Below, in pieces: positions 8,614 to 18,011 of a stretch of 64,000 nucleotides of DNA. The DNA comes from an uncultured Fibrobacter sp. (GTDB lineage: Bacteria > Fibrobacterota > Fibrobacteria > Fibrobacterales > Fibrobacteraceae). Under the pieces are notes generated by a model. That model searched no databases. It was not told where the DNA came from and saw only the letters and a list, made by a program, of their open reading frames with translations. Position numbers and translations under genes: made by a program. The DNA is taken from contig NZ_CAMVDO010000004.1 in NCBI RefSeq assembly GCF_947166265.1, forward strand, positions 1-64,000. The letters run 5' to 3'. Within the stretch, counting starts at the first letter, position 1, and the number at the start of each line of letters is the position of its first letter.

Positions 8614-8689
8614 TTGAACGTTCAAAAATTACGTGTATAGTATAGATAGGGACCCTTTTCTCTGTCGCTACACGGAATCCTCCGTGTAG
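8614..8689 (+). promoter_or_regulatory. Promoter with palindrome and 5' hairpin ahead of the Rpn-type gene
   Basis: TTGAAC (8614-8619) and TATAGT (8636-8641) are spaced by 16 bases. The first box is half of a perfect 12-base palindrome, TTGAACGTTCAA (8614-8625), which could be an operator. Downstream CTACACGGA (8668-8676) pairs perfectly with TCCGTGTAG (8681-8689), forming a 9-bp hairpin in the leader 18 bases before the start codon. Confidence 0.45.
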
Positions 8690-8707
8690 AAACTATAAAA
8701 GGCAATA

Positions 8708-9622
8708 ATGACTAGAGAAGAATTTGCCGTTTTTCAGCATAAACTGAAAAATGCGGATGATAACGGACTTGACCTTGACGCAATCGTCAAGGAATACGAA
8801 CATCGGAATGTCTATTTCTACAATGATGGGTGCATCAAGAAAATTCTCGCAAGCGAGAAGAACTTGATGCTCACGACGGACTTGCTGAACGCAGCGCTGA
8901 ACCTTGTCGGTTCAGACCGCATTGAGAACCCGAAGCTCGTGAACCCCTATATTCCTGGAGAATTGGGATACCGCAGTGTTGAACCCGATTTGCTGCTGAC
9001 GAACGACCGTGGCGAAAATATTCCGCGTGACCGCATCTCCATTGACGTTCAGCATGAAAACAACGATTCTCTGTTCAACGACCGTTTGGTTCTTTATGTG
9101 GCTCGCCTTACGAGCAGCATGGAAAAGGTTGGAAAGTTTACGCGGCTGGAAAATCTGCATGTGGTCAGTTTCCAGTTTTTCGATGCGTTCAAGGAGTCCC
9201 CGAACTATCGCCATAAGGTACAGCTCCGCAATCAGGAGCAGCGTGTATATTTCGAACGGCAGACGGTGACGCTTATCGAAGTGAACAAGTTCCTCAAGCA
9301 GAAGGAAAAGTTCGAAGGCGACAATAGCCGCATTGCACAGTGGCTCCGTGCCATCGATACGCTCAACCGTGAAGCCGATTTCAGCGAGTTTGCTGCGGAT
9401 TCCGTGTTCAAGGTCTTGCAAAACGAGGTAAAATTGTGTAATTTTAGTGCTAGGTATATGATTAGCACGATGATGAGAGATGTTGAGAAGGCTAGCTGGG
9501 AATACAGTGGTGGCCTTAAAAAAGCTCGCGAAATTGCGAAGAAAATGCGCGATAAGGGAGTCGATATTTCCATTATAAAGGAAACGACTAATCTTTCCGA
9601 AAAAGAAATTCGCGAGCTCTAA
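8708..9622 (+). CDS. Rpn family PD-(D/E)xK nuclease / transposase-like protein
   Basis: 304 residues. It matches the Rpn/YhgA-like family with a PD-(D/E)xK nuclease fold, whose members promote recombination and are often mobile. The core is visible as VEPDLLLTN (D94), then ISIDVQ (D113, Q115), followed by a helix with FNDRLVLYVARL. The usual acidic residue of E-x-Q is Asp here. The C-terminal AREIAKKMRDKGVDISIIKE stretch with a closing LSEKEI segment is typical of the family's tail, a small helix-turn-helix-like motif. It stands alone with its own promoter and terminator. Its base composition is closer to the host than to the AT-rich island on its left, so it marks the island's right border. 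Confidence 0.8.
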   Translation: MTREEFAVFQHKLKNADDNGLDLDAIVKEYEHRNVYFYNDGCIKKILASEKNLMLTTDLLNAALNLVGSDRIENPKLVNPYIPGELGYRSVEPDLLLTNDRGENIPRDRISIDVQHENNDSLFNDRLVLYVARLTSSMEKVGKFTRLENLHVVSFQFFDAFKESPNYRHKVQLRNQEQRVYFERQTVTLIEVNKFLKQKEKFEGDNSRIAQWLRAIDTLNREADFSEFAADSVFKVLQNEVKLCNFSARYMISTMMRDVEKASWEYSGGLKKAREIAKKMRDKGVDISIIKETTNLSEKEIREL

Positions 9623-9644
9623 TTGCTCTAAAAATGCTATGCTT

Positions 9645-9667
9645 GGCGGTCAAATGGCCGCCTTTTT
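9645..9667 (+). terminator. Intrinsic terminator of the Rpn-type gene
   Basis: GGCGGTC (9645-9651) pairs with GGCCGCC (9656-9662) with one G-U pair around an AAAT loop, followed by five T. Confidence 0.75.
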
Positions 9668-9723
9668 GCTGTATAACGAGCTGATTTCCCCAAACATTGC
9701 TGAAGGGTAAAACAGAGATCTTA

Positions 9724-12039
9724 TTAAAACGAGACCTTCTTCCTGTTCCTAGGGTCGATTCGCTTCTGGATTGCGGTAAGCACACGGGTCAAAAGCCAGG
9801 CAATCAAGAAATAGATGATTGCGGTCGTCACCAGCGGGAAAAACGCCTCGTAGGTGCGGCTACGGATAATATCGGAGGCCTTGGTCAGGTCAAGGATGGC
9901 GATATAGCCCACCACCGAGGTCATCTCGACCATGCTGATGAATTCACCCTGGTAAACGGGCAGGAAATGCCTTGCCGCCTGCGGGAATACAATCCTGAAA
10001 AACGCCCTCACTTTGGTATAACCGAGCGAAAGGGCGGCTTCCATCTGTCCCCTATCCACAGCCTCGATTCCTGTGCGCATCATTTCAGACACATACGCCC
10101 CGAAGTTCATGCCAAATCCGATAATGGCGACCCATACCCCATCGAGCCCCGTGCGGGCGAAAACAACGTAGAAAAGAATCATCAACAGAACAACCGATGG
10201 CGTCCCCTGCAATATACGGATGTAGGTGATGGCAATGGCATCGGCAATTTTATTCTTCGAAAGTCTCATCAGGCAAATCAGGAATCCAAGAACAGTTCCA
10301 AAAATTGCAGACATAATCGAGATAAACACCGTAACGCCAATACCGTCTACAACGAGTTTCCAGCGATCTTCACGAATGAAGGTTCTCTCGAAGCTGGACT
10401 TCAACGAAACCCACAAGGTTTCTTCGTCGGAGGCAACAGTCTCCCCTTCTGCAGCCCGTTTCACAATGGCAACGACTCCGCCATCATAAACAGGGACCGA
10501 GAAATCAATGCTTTGCTTTCTTTCCTCGGTAATGGTGATCTCGCCCACAGCCAAATCACTTGCACCCGACACAAGCGAAGGCAAAATGGATTCAAAATTC
10601 ATATTCACAATTTCGAGTCCATAACCATAGGCCTCGCAAAAACGGACTACCCAGTCAATATCGTAACCGACAATGGCATTGTCCTTGATATAAACAAACG
10701 GGGCAACCTCCGTATTCGTGGCCAAGTGAAGTGTTCCATTTGTCGCTTTCAATTTCGACAGATCAATTTTCTTGACAGATTCATCGGAGCCAAACCAGAC
10801 AGCCTCCAAATCCGTCTTCAATCCCTGTTTGTTGGACTTCTGGATAAATTCCGTCATCTGTGCGCGCAACTTTTCGCCTTTTTCATTCTTGGGGAACGCA
10901 AAAGCGTAGTCGGCCTCTTCCAAAAGCTTATTTACAATTTCAATTCCTTTATAACTTGCAACCACGAGCCTTGCAGTAGGCTCATCAACAAGCATGGCGT
11001 CCAGCTTTCCGGCTTCAATCGATTTGGCCATATCGGCATAGGTATTGAAAAACAGGCTTTTTGCTTTCGGGAAGAAGGTATCCAGCACCTTATTGAAGGC
11101 ACATCCTGTCCCAAGACCAATCTTTACGCCATCACGATTCAATCCCTCTATAATTTCTTCTGGACTTTTCGCGACCTGTTGCGTTTTTTTACCATCGAGA
11201 ATCTGAACCGCCATCACGCATTCTGAAACATAGAAGGCATTAGAGAGGTAGTTTTTTTCTTTAAACGCGGGAGTTGCGCTTAACGTTGCCGCCGCAAAAT
11301 CGTATATTCCAGTTTCAATGCCGAGAATCACCGATTCAAATTCCACATTATGGACTTCAAGGCCATACCCCATTTCCGTGGCAAAGCGGGCCATCAGATC
11401 CATCTCGTAACCAACGATTTTTCCATCCTTGATGTATTCAAAGGGCGCAGTCGTGGCATTTGTCGCCATCTTGAGTGTGGGCATTCCCTCTTTTGCCTTC
11501 GGGAAATTCACCACTTTTCGGGTTTCATCGTTACCCAGCCAAAGTTGGTCGATCGAGTCCAAAAGACCCGCTGCACGATACTTTTCGATAAAGACGTTCA
11601 TCTCGTCGCGGAGCTTGCGCCCCTTTTCATTCTTCGGGAACACAGCCACGATGTCCATCGGTTCAAAGCCGGCGTGGATATAGCCGAGATTCGGATTTTG
11701 AAGAGCAGCATAACGAATAATCGGTTCGTCGTTGACAAAGCCATCCAGCTTACCGTTCGCCACTAGGTAAGCCATGTCGGGCGTAGACTTGTAATAGTCG
11801 ATTTTTGCCTTGGGGAGAAGCCGGCGAGTCTCTTTATCCACAAACACAAAACCCGTCTGCATACCGAGTCGCAAGTTCTTATTCTTGTTCATATCGGCAA
11901 TGGAATTGTACTTGAGATGTTTGTCCCTGAATTGCAGCGGAACATCCTTCAAAGAAGAGTCTTCTGTGGCAGCCAGGACACCGCTTGCGAAATGCATTAC
12001 GAAAAGCAGAACTATCCAAAATTTCAAAGTCGTTTTCAT
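9724..12039 (-). CDS. Amino-acid ABC transporter, fused substrate-binding domains and permease
   Basis: 771 residues with a signal peptide (about 1-23). It belongs to the polar amino-acid uptake type in which binding domains are joined to the permease, as in GlnP. Residues 30-175 match only the second part of a family-3 binding protein (DGFVNDEPIIRYAAL, then AVFPKNEKGRKLRDEM). Residues 187-425 form a full binding domain. Residues 435-540 match only the first part of a third one, ending at a DFSVPVYDGGVVAIVK segment. Residues 555-765 are the membrane permease with an EAA-like loop (EAALSLGYTKVRAFFRIVFP). The half-full-half order is unusual. It follows the damaged ATPase gene by 8 bases. Substrate is probably a polar amino acid but cannot be named. 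Confidence 0.88.
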   Translation of the reverse strand: MKTTLKFWIVLLFVMHFASGVLAATEDSSLKDVPLQFRDKHLKYNSIADMNKNKNLRLGMQTGFVFVDKETRRLLPKAKIDYYKSTPDMAYLVANGKLDGFVNDEPIIRYAALQNPNLGYIHAGFEPMDIVAVFPKNEKGRKLRDEMNVFIEKYRAAGLLDSIDQLWLGNDETRKVVNFPKAKEGMPTLKMATNATTAPFEYIKDGKIVGYEMDLMARFATEMGYGLEVHNVEFESVILGIETGIYDFAAATLSATPAFKEKNYLSNAFYVSECVMAVQILDGKKTQQVAKSPEEIIEGLNRDGVKIGLGTGCAFNKVLDTFFPKAKSLFFNTYADMAKSIEAGKLDAMLVDEPTARLVVASYKGIEIVNKLLEEADYAFAFPKNEKGEKLRAQMTEFIQKSNKQGLKTDLEAVWFGSDESVKKIDLSKLKATNGTLHLATNTEVAPFVYIKDNAIVGYDIDWVVRFCEAYGYGLEIVNMNFESILPSLVSGASDLAVGEITITEERKQSIDFSVPVYDGGVVAIVKRAAEGETVASDEETLWVSLKSSFERTFIREDRWKLVVDGIGVTVFISIMSAIFGTVLGFLICLMRLSKNKIADAIAITYIRILQGTPSVVLLMILFYVVFARTGLDGVWVAIIGFGMNFGAYVSEMMRTGIEAVDRGQMEAALSLGYTKVRAFFRIVFPQAARHFLPVYQGEFISMVEMTSVVGYIAILDLTKASDIIRSRTYEAFFPLVTTAIIYFLIAWLLTRVLTAIQKRIDPRNRKKVSF

Positions 12040-12047
12040 ATTCTCGC

Positions 12048-13130
12048 CTACTTCACCTGGAAATAAATTTGATTCACGCCATCAACGACACATTGTCTAT
12101 AGTTTTCAACGGCAACATCCACCAACCTTCGAGAAATTTCATCACAAGTTTCAAGCGGATTTATATTTTCCCCTACAAAGTCAATCTTGATTTCCACACG
12201 GCAGGATTCATCGGAATATTCAGCCACCAAATGGATGCTAGATTCTGGGGGCAATTTCATCAGCAAATTCTGCGCGACGAGCTCGTCAAATACAAAATTG
12301 ACATTTCGGGCAGTCCGCTTGTCAATTTGATTTTTCTCTACAAATTCAAAGAATTTTTGCACCACATTCGTAAAATCAGTCAATCCATTTTGCAGGCGAA
12401 CATCAAACACCTTCAGGCGTTTGATAAACTGTCGAGTCTTATCTTTTTGCGGATGAACGAAAACCTGTTCTGGAGAGCCTTCTTCGTAAATAACGCCCTC
12501 GTCCATATAGAAGACGCGAGTCGATATATCCTTCGCAAATTTCATTTCGTGCGTGACAATGAGCATGGTCAAGCCCTGCTTTGCCAAGTTGCGAATCACC
12601 GAAAGAACCTCCCCCACCATTGTCGGGTCAAGGGCGCTCGTCGGTTCATCGAACAGGACAATTTCTGGATCCATGGCAAGGGTTCGCGCAATCGCCACGC
12701 GCTGTTTTTGACCACCGGAAAGTTCCTCGGGCAAGTTATTCGCCTTGTCGGCAAGTCCCACCGTGCGGAGCAAAGCCATTCCCTTTTCGTAGGCTTCCTT
12801 TTTTGTCCGGTGCAGCAAATCCACTTGCGCCACCATGATGTTTTCGATGACGGACAAGTGATTGAACAAGTTGAAGGACTGGAAAACCATTCCCATTTTT
12901 CGGCGAAGCATCGGGACATTCGCCCCCGGTGCCGTAATGGATTTTCCGTCGATTAAGATTTCTCACGAAGTCGGGTTTTCCAGCCTATTGATGCAGCGAA
13001 GAAGTGTCGATTTACCAGTTCCTGAAGGGCCTATAATGGAAATAACCTCGCCTCGGTGAATTTCTGCATTCACATCTACAAGCGGAGTTACGTTGGGATA
13101 CACTTTTTTCAAATGCCGAATCGAAATCAT
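12048..13130 (-). pseudogene. Polar amino-acid ABC transporter ATPase with in-frame TGA
   Basis: Reading from ATG at 13130 gives [14 protein letters not shown], Walker [10 protein letters not shown] and RLENPTS, then a TGA at 12965-12963 exactly where the family has Gly of PTSGEI. GGA to TGA is a single-base change. The same frame then continues without a shift to 12048 (360 codons, counting the stop) through the Q-loop (FQSFNLFNH), signature LSGGQKQR and Walker [13 protein letters not shown] restart at 12911 would lack Walker A and could not hydrolyse ATP. The last 110 residues exceed the usual 245-residue subunit; a F-D-E-L-V-A-Q-N motif there recalls the N-box of GHKL kinases. So it is a recent pseudogene, a read-through case, or a base-call error. 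It is the partner of the downstream fused permease. Confidence 0.8.
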
Positions 13131-13266
13131 AATCGCAAACATTCCTTCTTAGATACTTTCAATTATAGCAAAAAGATTGCCATATTTTTACATTGAGGAA
13201 TCCATATTCCAATTTGGAACATTTAACTACTGGGCTAGAGCTTTTCGTTTTTTTATTTTTGTCACC

Positions 13267-16200
13267 ATGAGCAATTCTTTGTACGAAAAATTTGGCCGTA
13301 TCCCCAGTTTTTGCGCCCCCTTGTTCGGGCTGTTTTTTGTCGCATCTTTGATTTCTTGCGCTGGAAACGGCCAACCGTTGACAGATACAGAACCGCAACA
13401 AGCCGCAGACGAGAGCGACGGCGGATCCAGCTACACCGACAACTATTTTGACGACGGCTCCTCGCAGAATGCAAGCGGATCAAGTAACAAGGCCCTTCGG
13501 CAAGCTCAGGGACCTAATTCCGCAAGAGCTTTCAGCTCCGACGGATTCAGCTTCATTCTGCCGCAGGGCGGCGCAGGCGACTGGGCGCTTGTGGGCGACG
13601 AAAGCGGCGCCCACGAGAGCGGCGTCCCCTACGAATTTTACAACGCCAGCACGGGACGCCGCGCGGTCCTGGTCGAAATTGAACTCCCCAAGGGCGAACC
13701 CATGCGACTCATGGACCGCGCCCAGATGGAAATGCAGGCATTTGAATCAAGCGGCAAAAAGGCGACTCTCGCCGAGACCTACCCCGAAGAAAATTTCGGC
13801 GGCACCGGCGTTTTCTTTGACGTCGCAGGCAAGCGCTACGACAGCCCCTACGAAGCCGTGGGCTTTGTGACAGGCGCCGGGAGCCGCGTGTACACGCTCA
13901 CGCTTTCGGCCACCGACACGCCGCTCCAGCCGGGCGAACTCAAGAACGAATGGAAGGAATTCTTCGCGAACTTCAGCATGCGCGAAACTGCTGCAAGCGA
14001 AGGCCCGGAACTTTCGCCGAACAGCGTGCAAAGCTTTGACTCCCCCACGCTCGGCTACACCTGGGCCGTCAAGGACACCCTCTGGCATCACTGGACAGGA
14101 ATCGCCCGCCAGAACGACGACCCGGACCTGGTGCTCAGCAATAAGGCCGAAGACGTTTCGCTGTTCGTTTACGGGGCAACCGTTGAAAGCGACGCCGTCA
14201 ATTCGCAGGATTTGTTCAAGGTGCTGCTCGTGCGCCTGGGTGTCGACCCCAACAATCCGACGCTCGAAATGCACCGCCAAAAGGTCGGCGACCGCTACGC
14301 GCAGGACTTTACCCTGACTCACGTGGTCAACAAGTTCGACTTCTATTATACAGGCCGCTACTTCTATGACGACGGCCGCGGAATCTTGATCGTGAGCTGG
14401 ACCCAGGGCGTGAACAAGAAAAAATACGCCAAGGTCATGCAGCACGGTATCGAAGGCCTGACCGTGGGCGAAAAGCCCGCCACCGCAAGTGACGCCGAAT
14501 CCGCCAAGAAGCAGGCCAAGTTCAACGCCGCCATCATGAGCCAAGTGGGCATTCTGCGTCTGCTCGAAAACCAGCCGCTAGTGGCCCTCAGCTACTTTGA
14601 ACGCGCGAACCGCATGGATCCCGAAGAGCCGCTGTACCTGATCAACTGCGGATTCGTCTACCAGATGAAGGAACTTTACGGCCCGGGCATCAGCCACTTT
14701 GAAAGCCAGCGCGAACTGGTGCAAAAGAACGGCAAACTGCTCTCGATTTTGGGCGAAATGTACGAAGCCTTGTTCGACTACGGCCGCGCCCGCGAATGCG
14801 CCGAAGCCGCCCTCCGTTACACACCGAACAATCCGGAATACGTGATCAACTTGAGCGACGCCCTCTGGGGACTCGGTCAGCGCAACCAGTCGCTCGTGGT
14901 CGTGCAACGCCTTTACGACACGCAACCGAGCAGCCGCCTGGGAGTTTACCTCGCCAAGACCTACATGGGTCTCGACCAGTACGCTGAAGCCGTCGACATT
15001 CTTTACCAGGTGCGCCGCCGCTTTGGCATGAGCGTGGAACTCGGAAGCACCTTGATGGATGCCCTCATGTTCCTTGGCCGCTACGAAGAAGCCCGCGCTA
15101 TCAGCGAAGAAACGCTCGCCAAGGACAAGAACGACTACAAGATTTGGACCACGCAGGGCAAGATTCTATTCTACAGCCGCAATTACCGCGACGCCGAAAA
15201 GTCGCTCACCAAGGCACTCGCCTTAAAGCCCGATAACGAAGACGCCAAGAGTTTCCTCAGCGCAACAAAGGCATTCCTCGGCAAGGCAGACAACCGCACG
15301 CTGCAAAAGCCAATTACGCCGGTGGAAGAACGCACCAAGAACCTGAAGGGTCTCCTCAGCGAAACTGCCAAAAAGCAAGGCACCGAAGGCGATTTCCCTG
15401 CTGTGGTGCATTACAACAAGCAGACCTTGAAAGCCGAAAAGGGCGCGAACTGGGTCCGCACCGACGAAATGCTCATGGAAATCTTGGACATTCGCGGCGC
15501 CGCCATTTATCGCGAATTCACTTTCGACTTCTTGCCGGGATTCGACCGCATTTACCTGAATGCCCTCGAAGTCTACGACAGCAACTGGAACCTGAAGCAG
15601 AAGGCGAACCTGAACGGCGCCTACATTACTTACGCTACCGAAATCGGCGGCCAGAACGAATCGCAGACGGCGCATTTCCCGCTGCAAGAGCTTGAACCGG
15701 GTGACTTTATTTACCTGCAGTTCAGCCGCACCAACATCGAAAACAAGGGCATGATCCCCTACACCGACTTCGTGAGCAGCAAGGACGTTCCCGTAGGCCA
15801 GTCCAGCTTCCGCATTTACGCCGACACCGCCCGTTTTGTGACCGAAGAATACGGCCCGCTCGAAAAGAAGGCCATCAAGGGCGGCATCGAATGGAAAATC
15901 GAAAACCCGGTCATTATTCGCAAGGAACTCTACATGCCCGTGTACCGCGACTTTGGCGCAGGCCTGATGCTTACCGGCAAGCAGGAATGGAAGAACGTGG
16001 GCGAAGATTACCAGAACCTAATCAAGCACCAGTTCAAGCAGGCCGTGAGCGTACGAGAAAAAGCCCGTGAAGTCCGCGGTAGCAAGGCAAACGACAACGC
16101 CGTCAAGGCCATCGTGAACTTTGTGCGCCACGATATTCGCTACCGCGACATTCGATTCGGTGGACACAGCCTGATTCCGCAAACAGCCGAAGTCACGCTG

Positions 16201-17136
16201 AAAAAACACCAGGGCGACTGCAAGGACATGGCGCTCCTGCTTAAGGAAATGCTTGAATCCATCGGCGTCAAGAGCTACCTCACGGCCATCCACCTGACCG
16301 AAGAAGGCTTTGCCGGCCTCCCGACGATTCAGCAGTTTAACCACATGATTCTCTACATTCCGGCGCAGGGTCAAGTCACCGAACGCTGGGTCGATGCCAC
16401 CGACAAGACCGGCAACGATCGCCCTGTGCCGCTCGACATGGAAGGCAAAGTCGCACTCGTAATCAACGACGACAGCAGCCACGTGGTCACCACGCCGATT
16501 TTGGAAGACAATCAGGAGCACCAGATTGGTATTGAACACCGCCTGTTTATCGGTAACGACGGCGCCTGCGAATTCCGCGACTCGATTTCGTTGCAGGGCA
16601 AGTTCGCAAGCGTGATGCGTAACCGATTCTTTGGCCGCGACGCCAAGGAACAGGAAAAGCTGATGGAAGACTTCTTGGCCTCGGGTATCCCCGACGTGAG
16701 CATCGGAAACATCCGCATCGAGAACCTTACTGAATTCAACAAGCCGCTCGCCCTAGTTGTAACATACGCCTCGAAGGGTTACTTCGGCCAGGGCGGCTCC
16801 GAACTCAAGGGCCGATTCCCGAATGTGTGGGAACGCAGCCTGTTCAAGCTTCCGAAGGTTTCCAAGCGCCACCATCCGATTCGCATGCCCCACGAAACGC
16901 AGTTTGCATACAAATTAAGCGTTACAGCAGCAAGCGGCAAGACGGTCAAAATCACCGGCCCCAAGAAGCTCCCCCGTGAACCGGATTATGTGAGCTTCGA
17001 GAAGAATTACGACGGCAAGAACAGCATCAAGTGGACCACCTTCGCGCTTTACGCCGACCCCGCCGAATACAACAAGATTCGCGAGGAATGGACCTACTTG
17101 CTCAGCGAAACCAGCCCGATGATCGAGGTGAAATAA
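13267..17136 (+). CDS. Large lipoprotein with TPR, DUF3857 and transglutaminase-like domains
   Basis: 1289 residues. I start at ATG 13267 because it gives a lipoprotein signal with lipobox LISC (C31); longer starts overlap a promoter-like box. Residues 60-400 are a long region of beta-rich segments. TPR repeats cover about 420-670. A DUF3857 domain spans about 710-860 and a transglutaminase-like core follows with C985 (QGDCKD), H1026 (FNHM) and D1043 (WVDATD), a full catalytic triad. In this family the pair DUF3857-transglutaminase is common on exported proteins of Bacteroidota-related bacteria, but the substrate is unknown. It is probably anchored in the periplasm or outer membrane. Near residue 78 the segment ALRQAQGP is the translation of a short palindromic repeat (13491-13514). 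Confidence 0.85.
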   Translation: MSNSLYEKFGRIPSFCAPLFGLFFVASLISCAGNGQPLTDTEPQQAADESDGGSSYTDNYFDDGSSQNASGSSNKALRQAQGPNSARAFSSDGFSFILPQGGAGDWALVGDESGAHESGVPYEFYNASTGRRAVLVEIELPKGEPMRLMDRAQMEMQAFESSGKKATLAETYPEENFGGTGVFFDVAGKRYDSPYEAVGFVTGAGSRVYTLTLSATDTPLQPGELKNEWKEFFANFSMRETAASEGPELSPNSVQSFDSPTLGYTWAVKDTLWHHWTGIARQNDDPDLVLSNKAEDVSLFVYGATVESDAVNSQDLFKVLLVRLGVDPNNPTLEMHRQKVGDRYAQDFTLTHVVNKFDFYYTGRYFYDDGRGILIVSWTQGVNKKKYAKVMQHGIEGLTVGEKPATASDAESAKKQAKFNAAIMSQVGILRLLENQPLVALSYFERANRMDPEEPLYLINCGFVYQMKELYGPGISHFESQRELVQKNGKLLSILGEMYEALFDYGRARECAEAALRYTPNNPEYVINLSDALWGLGQRNQSLVVVQRLYDTQPSSRLGVYLAKTYMGLDQYAEAVDILYQVRRRFGMSVELGSTLMDALMFLGRYEEARAISEETLAKDKNDYKIWTTQGKILFYSRNYRDAEKSLTKALALKPDNEDAKSFLSATKAFLGKADNRTLQKPITPVEERTKNLKGLLSETAKKQGTEGDFPAVVHYNKQTLKAEKGANWVRTDEMLMEILDIRGAAIYREFTFDFLPGFDRIYLNALEVYDSNWNLKQKANLNGAYITYATEIGGQNESQTAHFPLQELEPGDFIYLQFSRTNIENKGMIPYTDFVSSKDVPVGQSSFRIYADTARFVTEEYGPLEKKAIKGGIEWKIENPVIIRKELYMPVYRDFGAGLMLTGKQEWKNVGEDYQNLIKHQFKQAVSVREKAREVRGSKANDNAVKAIVNFVRHDIRYRDIRFGGHSLIPQTAEVTLKKHQGDCKDMALLLKEMLESIGVKSYLTAIHLTEEGFAGLPTIQQFNHMILYIPAQGQVTERWVDATDKTGNDRPVPLDMEGKVALVINDDSSHVVTTPILEDNQEHQIGIEHRLFIGNDGACEFRDSISLQGKFASVMRNRFFGRDAKEQEKLMEDFLASGIPDVSIGNIRIENLTEFNKPLALVVTYASKGYFGQGGSELKGRFPNVWERSLFKLPKVSKRHHPIRMPHETQFAYKLSVTAASGKTVKITGPKKLPREPDYVSFEKNYDGKNSIKWTTFALYADPAEYNKIREEWTYLLSETSPMIEVK
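13491..13514 (+). repeat. Palindromic short repeat inside a lipoprotein gene
   Basis: The segment with core CTTCGGCAAGCTCAGGGACC differs by one base over 24 from a copy at 52151-52174, and also resembles the one at 37463-37484. It is read in frame as LRQAQGP in a low-complexity linker right behind the lipobox. Confidence 0.7.
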
Positions 17137-17142
17137 AACTTT

Positions 17143-18009
17143 TTAAAGCGGAGAGCCGGGGTTATAATTCAAATCCCGGACGGCATCGTTAATATCGGGA
17201 GCGGCATCGTACAGGAACCCCGCCAAGGCCTGTTCCGCAGTGACTCGCCTTCCGCCAATCCAATTCTTAAGCACGGCAAGCAGCCTTGCGATATGCCATG
17301 GCAACGGAATCATCCTATGATTCATCCCGGCAACATCCAAAATATGCTTAGCCATTTGCGCCATGCTCATCATATCGGCACCGGCAAGCGCATAAGTCTT
17401 TCCGACAGCATTTTCCGCAAGCCCCGCCGCTACGATTCCCTGCACCAGGTCCGTACTTTTCACGGGACGCTTGATGCATTTTCCGCCACCGGGCAACAGG
17501 TAGACCGGAAAGCGACGGACATAATCGGCAAACATATTGAACTCGATTCCGCCTCCGTCGCCAATCACAAGCGTCGGACGCACGATTGTCCAGGGAAGTC
17601 CGCTTTCCTTGACGAAACGCTCCCCCGCAAGTTTACTCTTGCCGTATTCGGTAAGCACCGGATAAGTCACCGAAATACTAGACACATAAACAAGCCGCTC
17701 TACGCCCGCTTCGCGGGCCGCACGCACGACGTTACGCGTGCCACCGGCATTGATGCGGTTAAATTCCCCTTTCTTGCAAGAAAGAAGAATTGCCGCCAAA
17801 TGATAGACAACCTGAACCCCATCAAAGGCCGCCCGGATGGACTCAGCATCCGTCACGTCCCCGTAAAAGACCTCCACCCCCTCGGGTAGTAACCCAGCCT
17901 GGGTATCGCCCGGGAGCGTCAACACGCGCACACACACACCGCGTTGCATGAGTTCCCGACAAAGCGCCTTCCCTACGACGCCCGCGCCCCCCGTCACCAA
18001 AGCAATCAT
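17143..18009 (-). CDS. NAD(P)-dependent epimerase/dehydratase-like protein (extended SDR)
   Basis: 288 residues. The N-terminus has the Rossmann motif TGGAGVVG (6-13), an acidic GDV loop near 50 and VYHLAA. The catalytic pair Y-x-x-x-K is in EYGKSK and the upstream serine in VSSISV. These mark the extended short-chain dehydrogenase/reductase superfamily, close to the nucleoside-sugar epimerases and 3-beta-HSD-like enzymes. The C-terminal half, which sets the substrate, gives no specific match, so the reaction is unknown. It ends 6 bases from the stop of the convergent lipoprotein gene and starts only 2 bases after dnaA ends, so it is probably transcribed with dnaA. Confidence 0.8.
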   Translation of the reverse strand: MIALVTGGAGVVGKALCRELMQRGVCVRVLTLPGDTQAGLLPEGVEVFYGDVTDAESIRAAFDGVQVVYHLAAILLSCKKGEFNRINAGGTRNVVRAAREAGVERLVYVSSISVTYPVLTEYGKSKLAGERFVKESGLPWTIVRPTLVIGDGGGIEFNMFADYVRRFPVYLLPGGGKCIKRPVKSTDLVQGIVAAGLAENAVGKTYALAGADMMSMAQMAKHILDVAGMNHRMIPLPWHIARLLAVLKNWIGGRRVTAEQALAGFLYDAAPDINDAVRDLNYNPGSPL

Positions 18010-18011
18010 CG

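Noticed and set aside
8324-8614. A 96-codon frame upstream of the first DUF285 gene
   Set aside because: It reads through the C11 tract and four stable hairpins. RNA structure explains the sequence better, and part of the frame lies upstream of the promoter box.
9697-11226. A 509-codon plus-strand frame opposite the fused permease gene
   Set aside because: It is antisense to a clear transporter gene, has no recognisable motif and shows His/Arg/Asn-rich composition typical of antisense frames in this codon usage.
12736-12966. A 76-codon frame that begins right after the in-frame TGA of the ABC ATPase
   Set aside because: It is in another frame than the ATPase and lacks ATPase motifs, so it does not rescue the gene.
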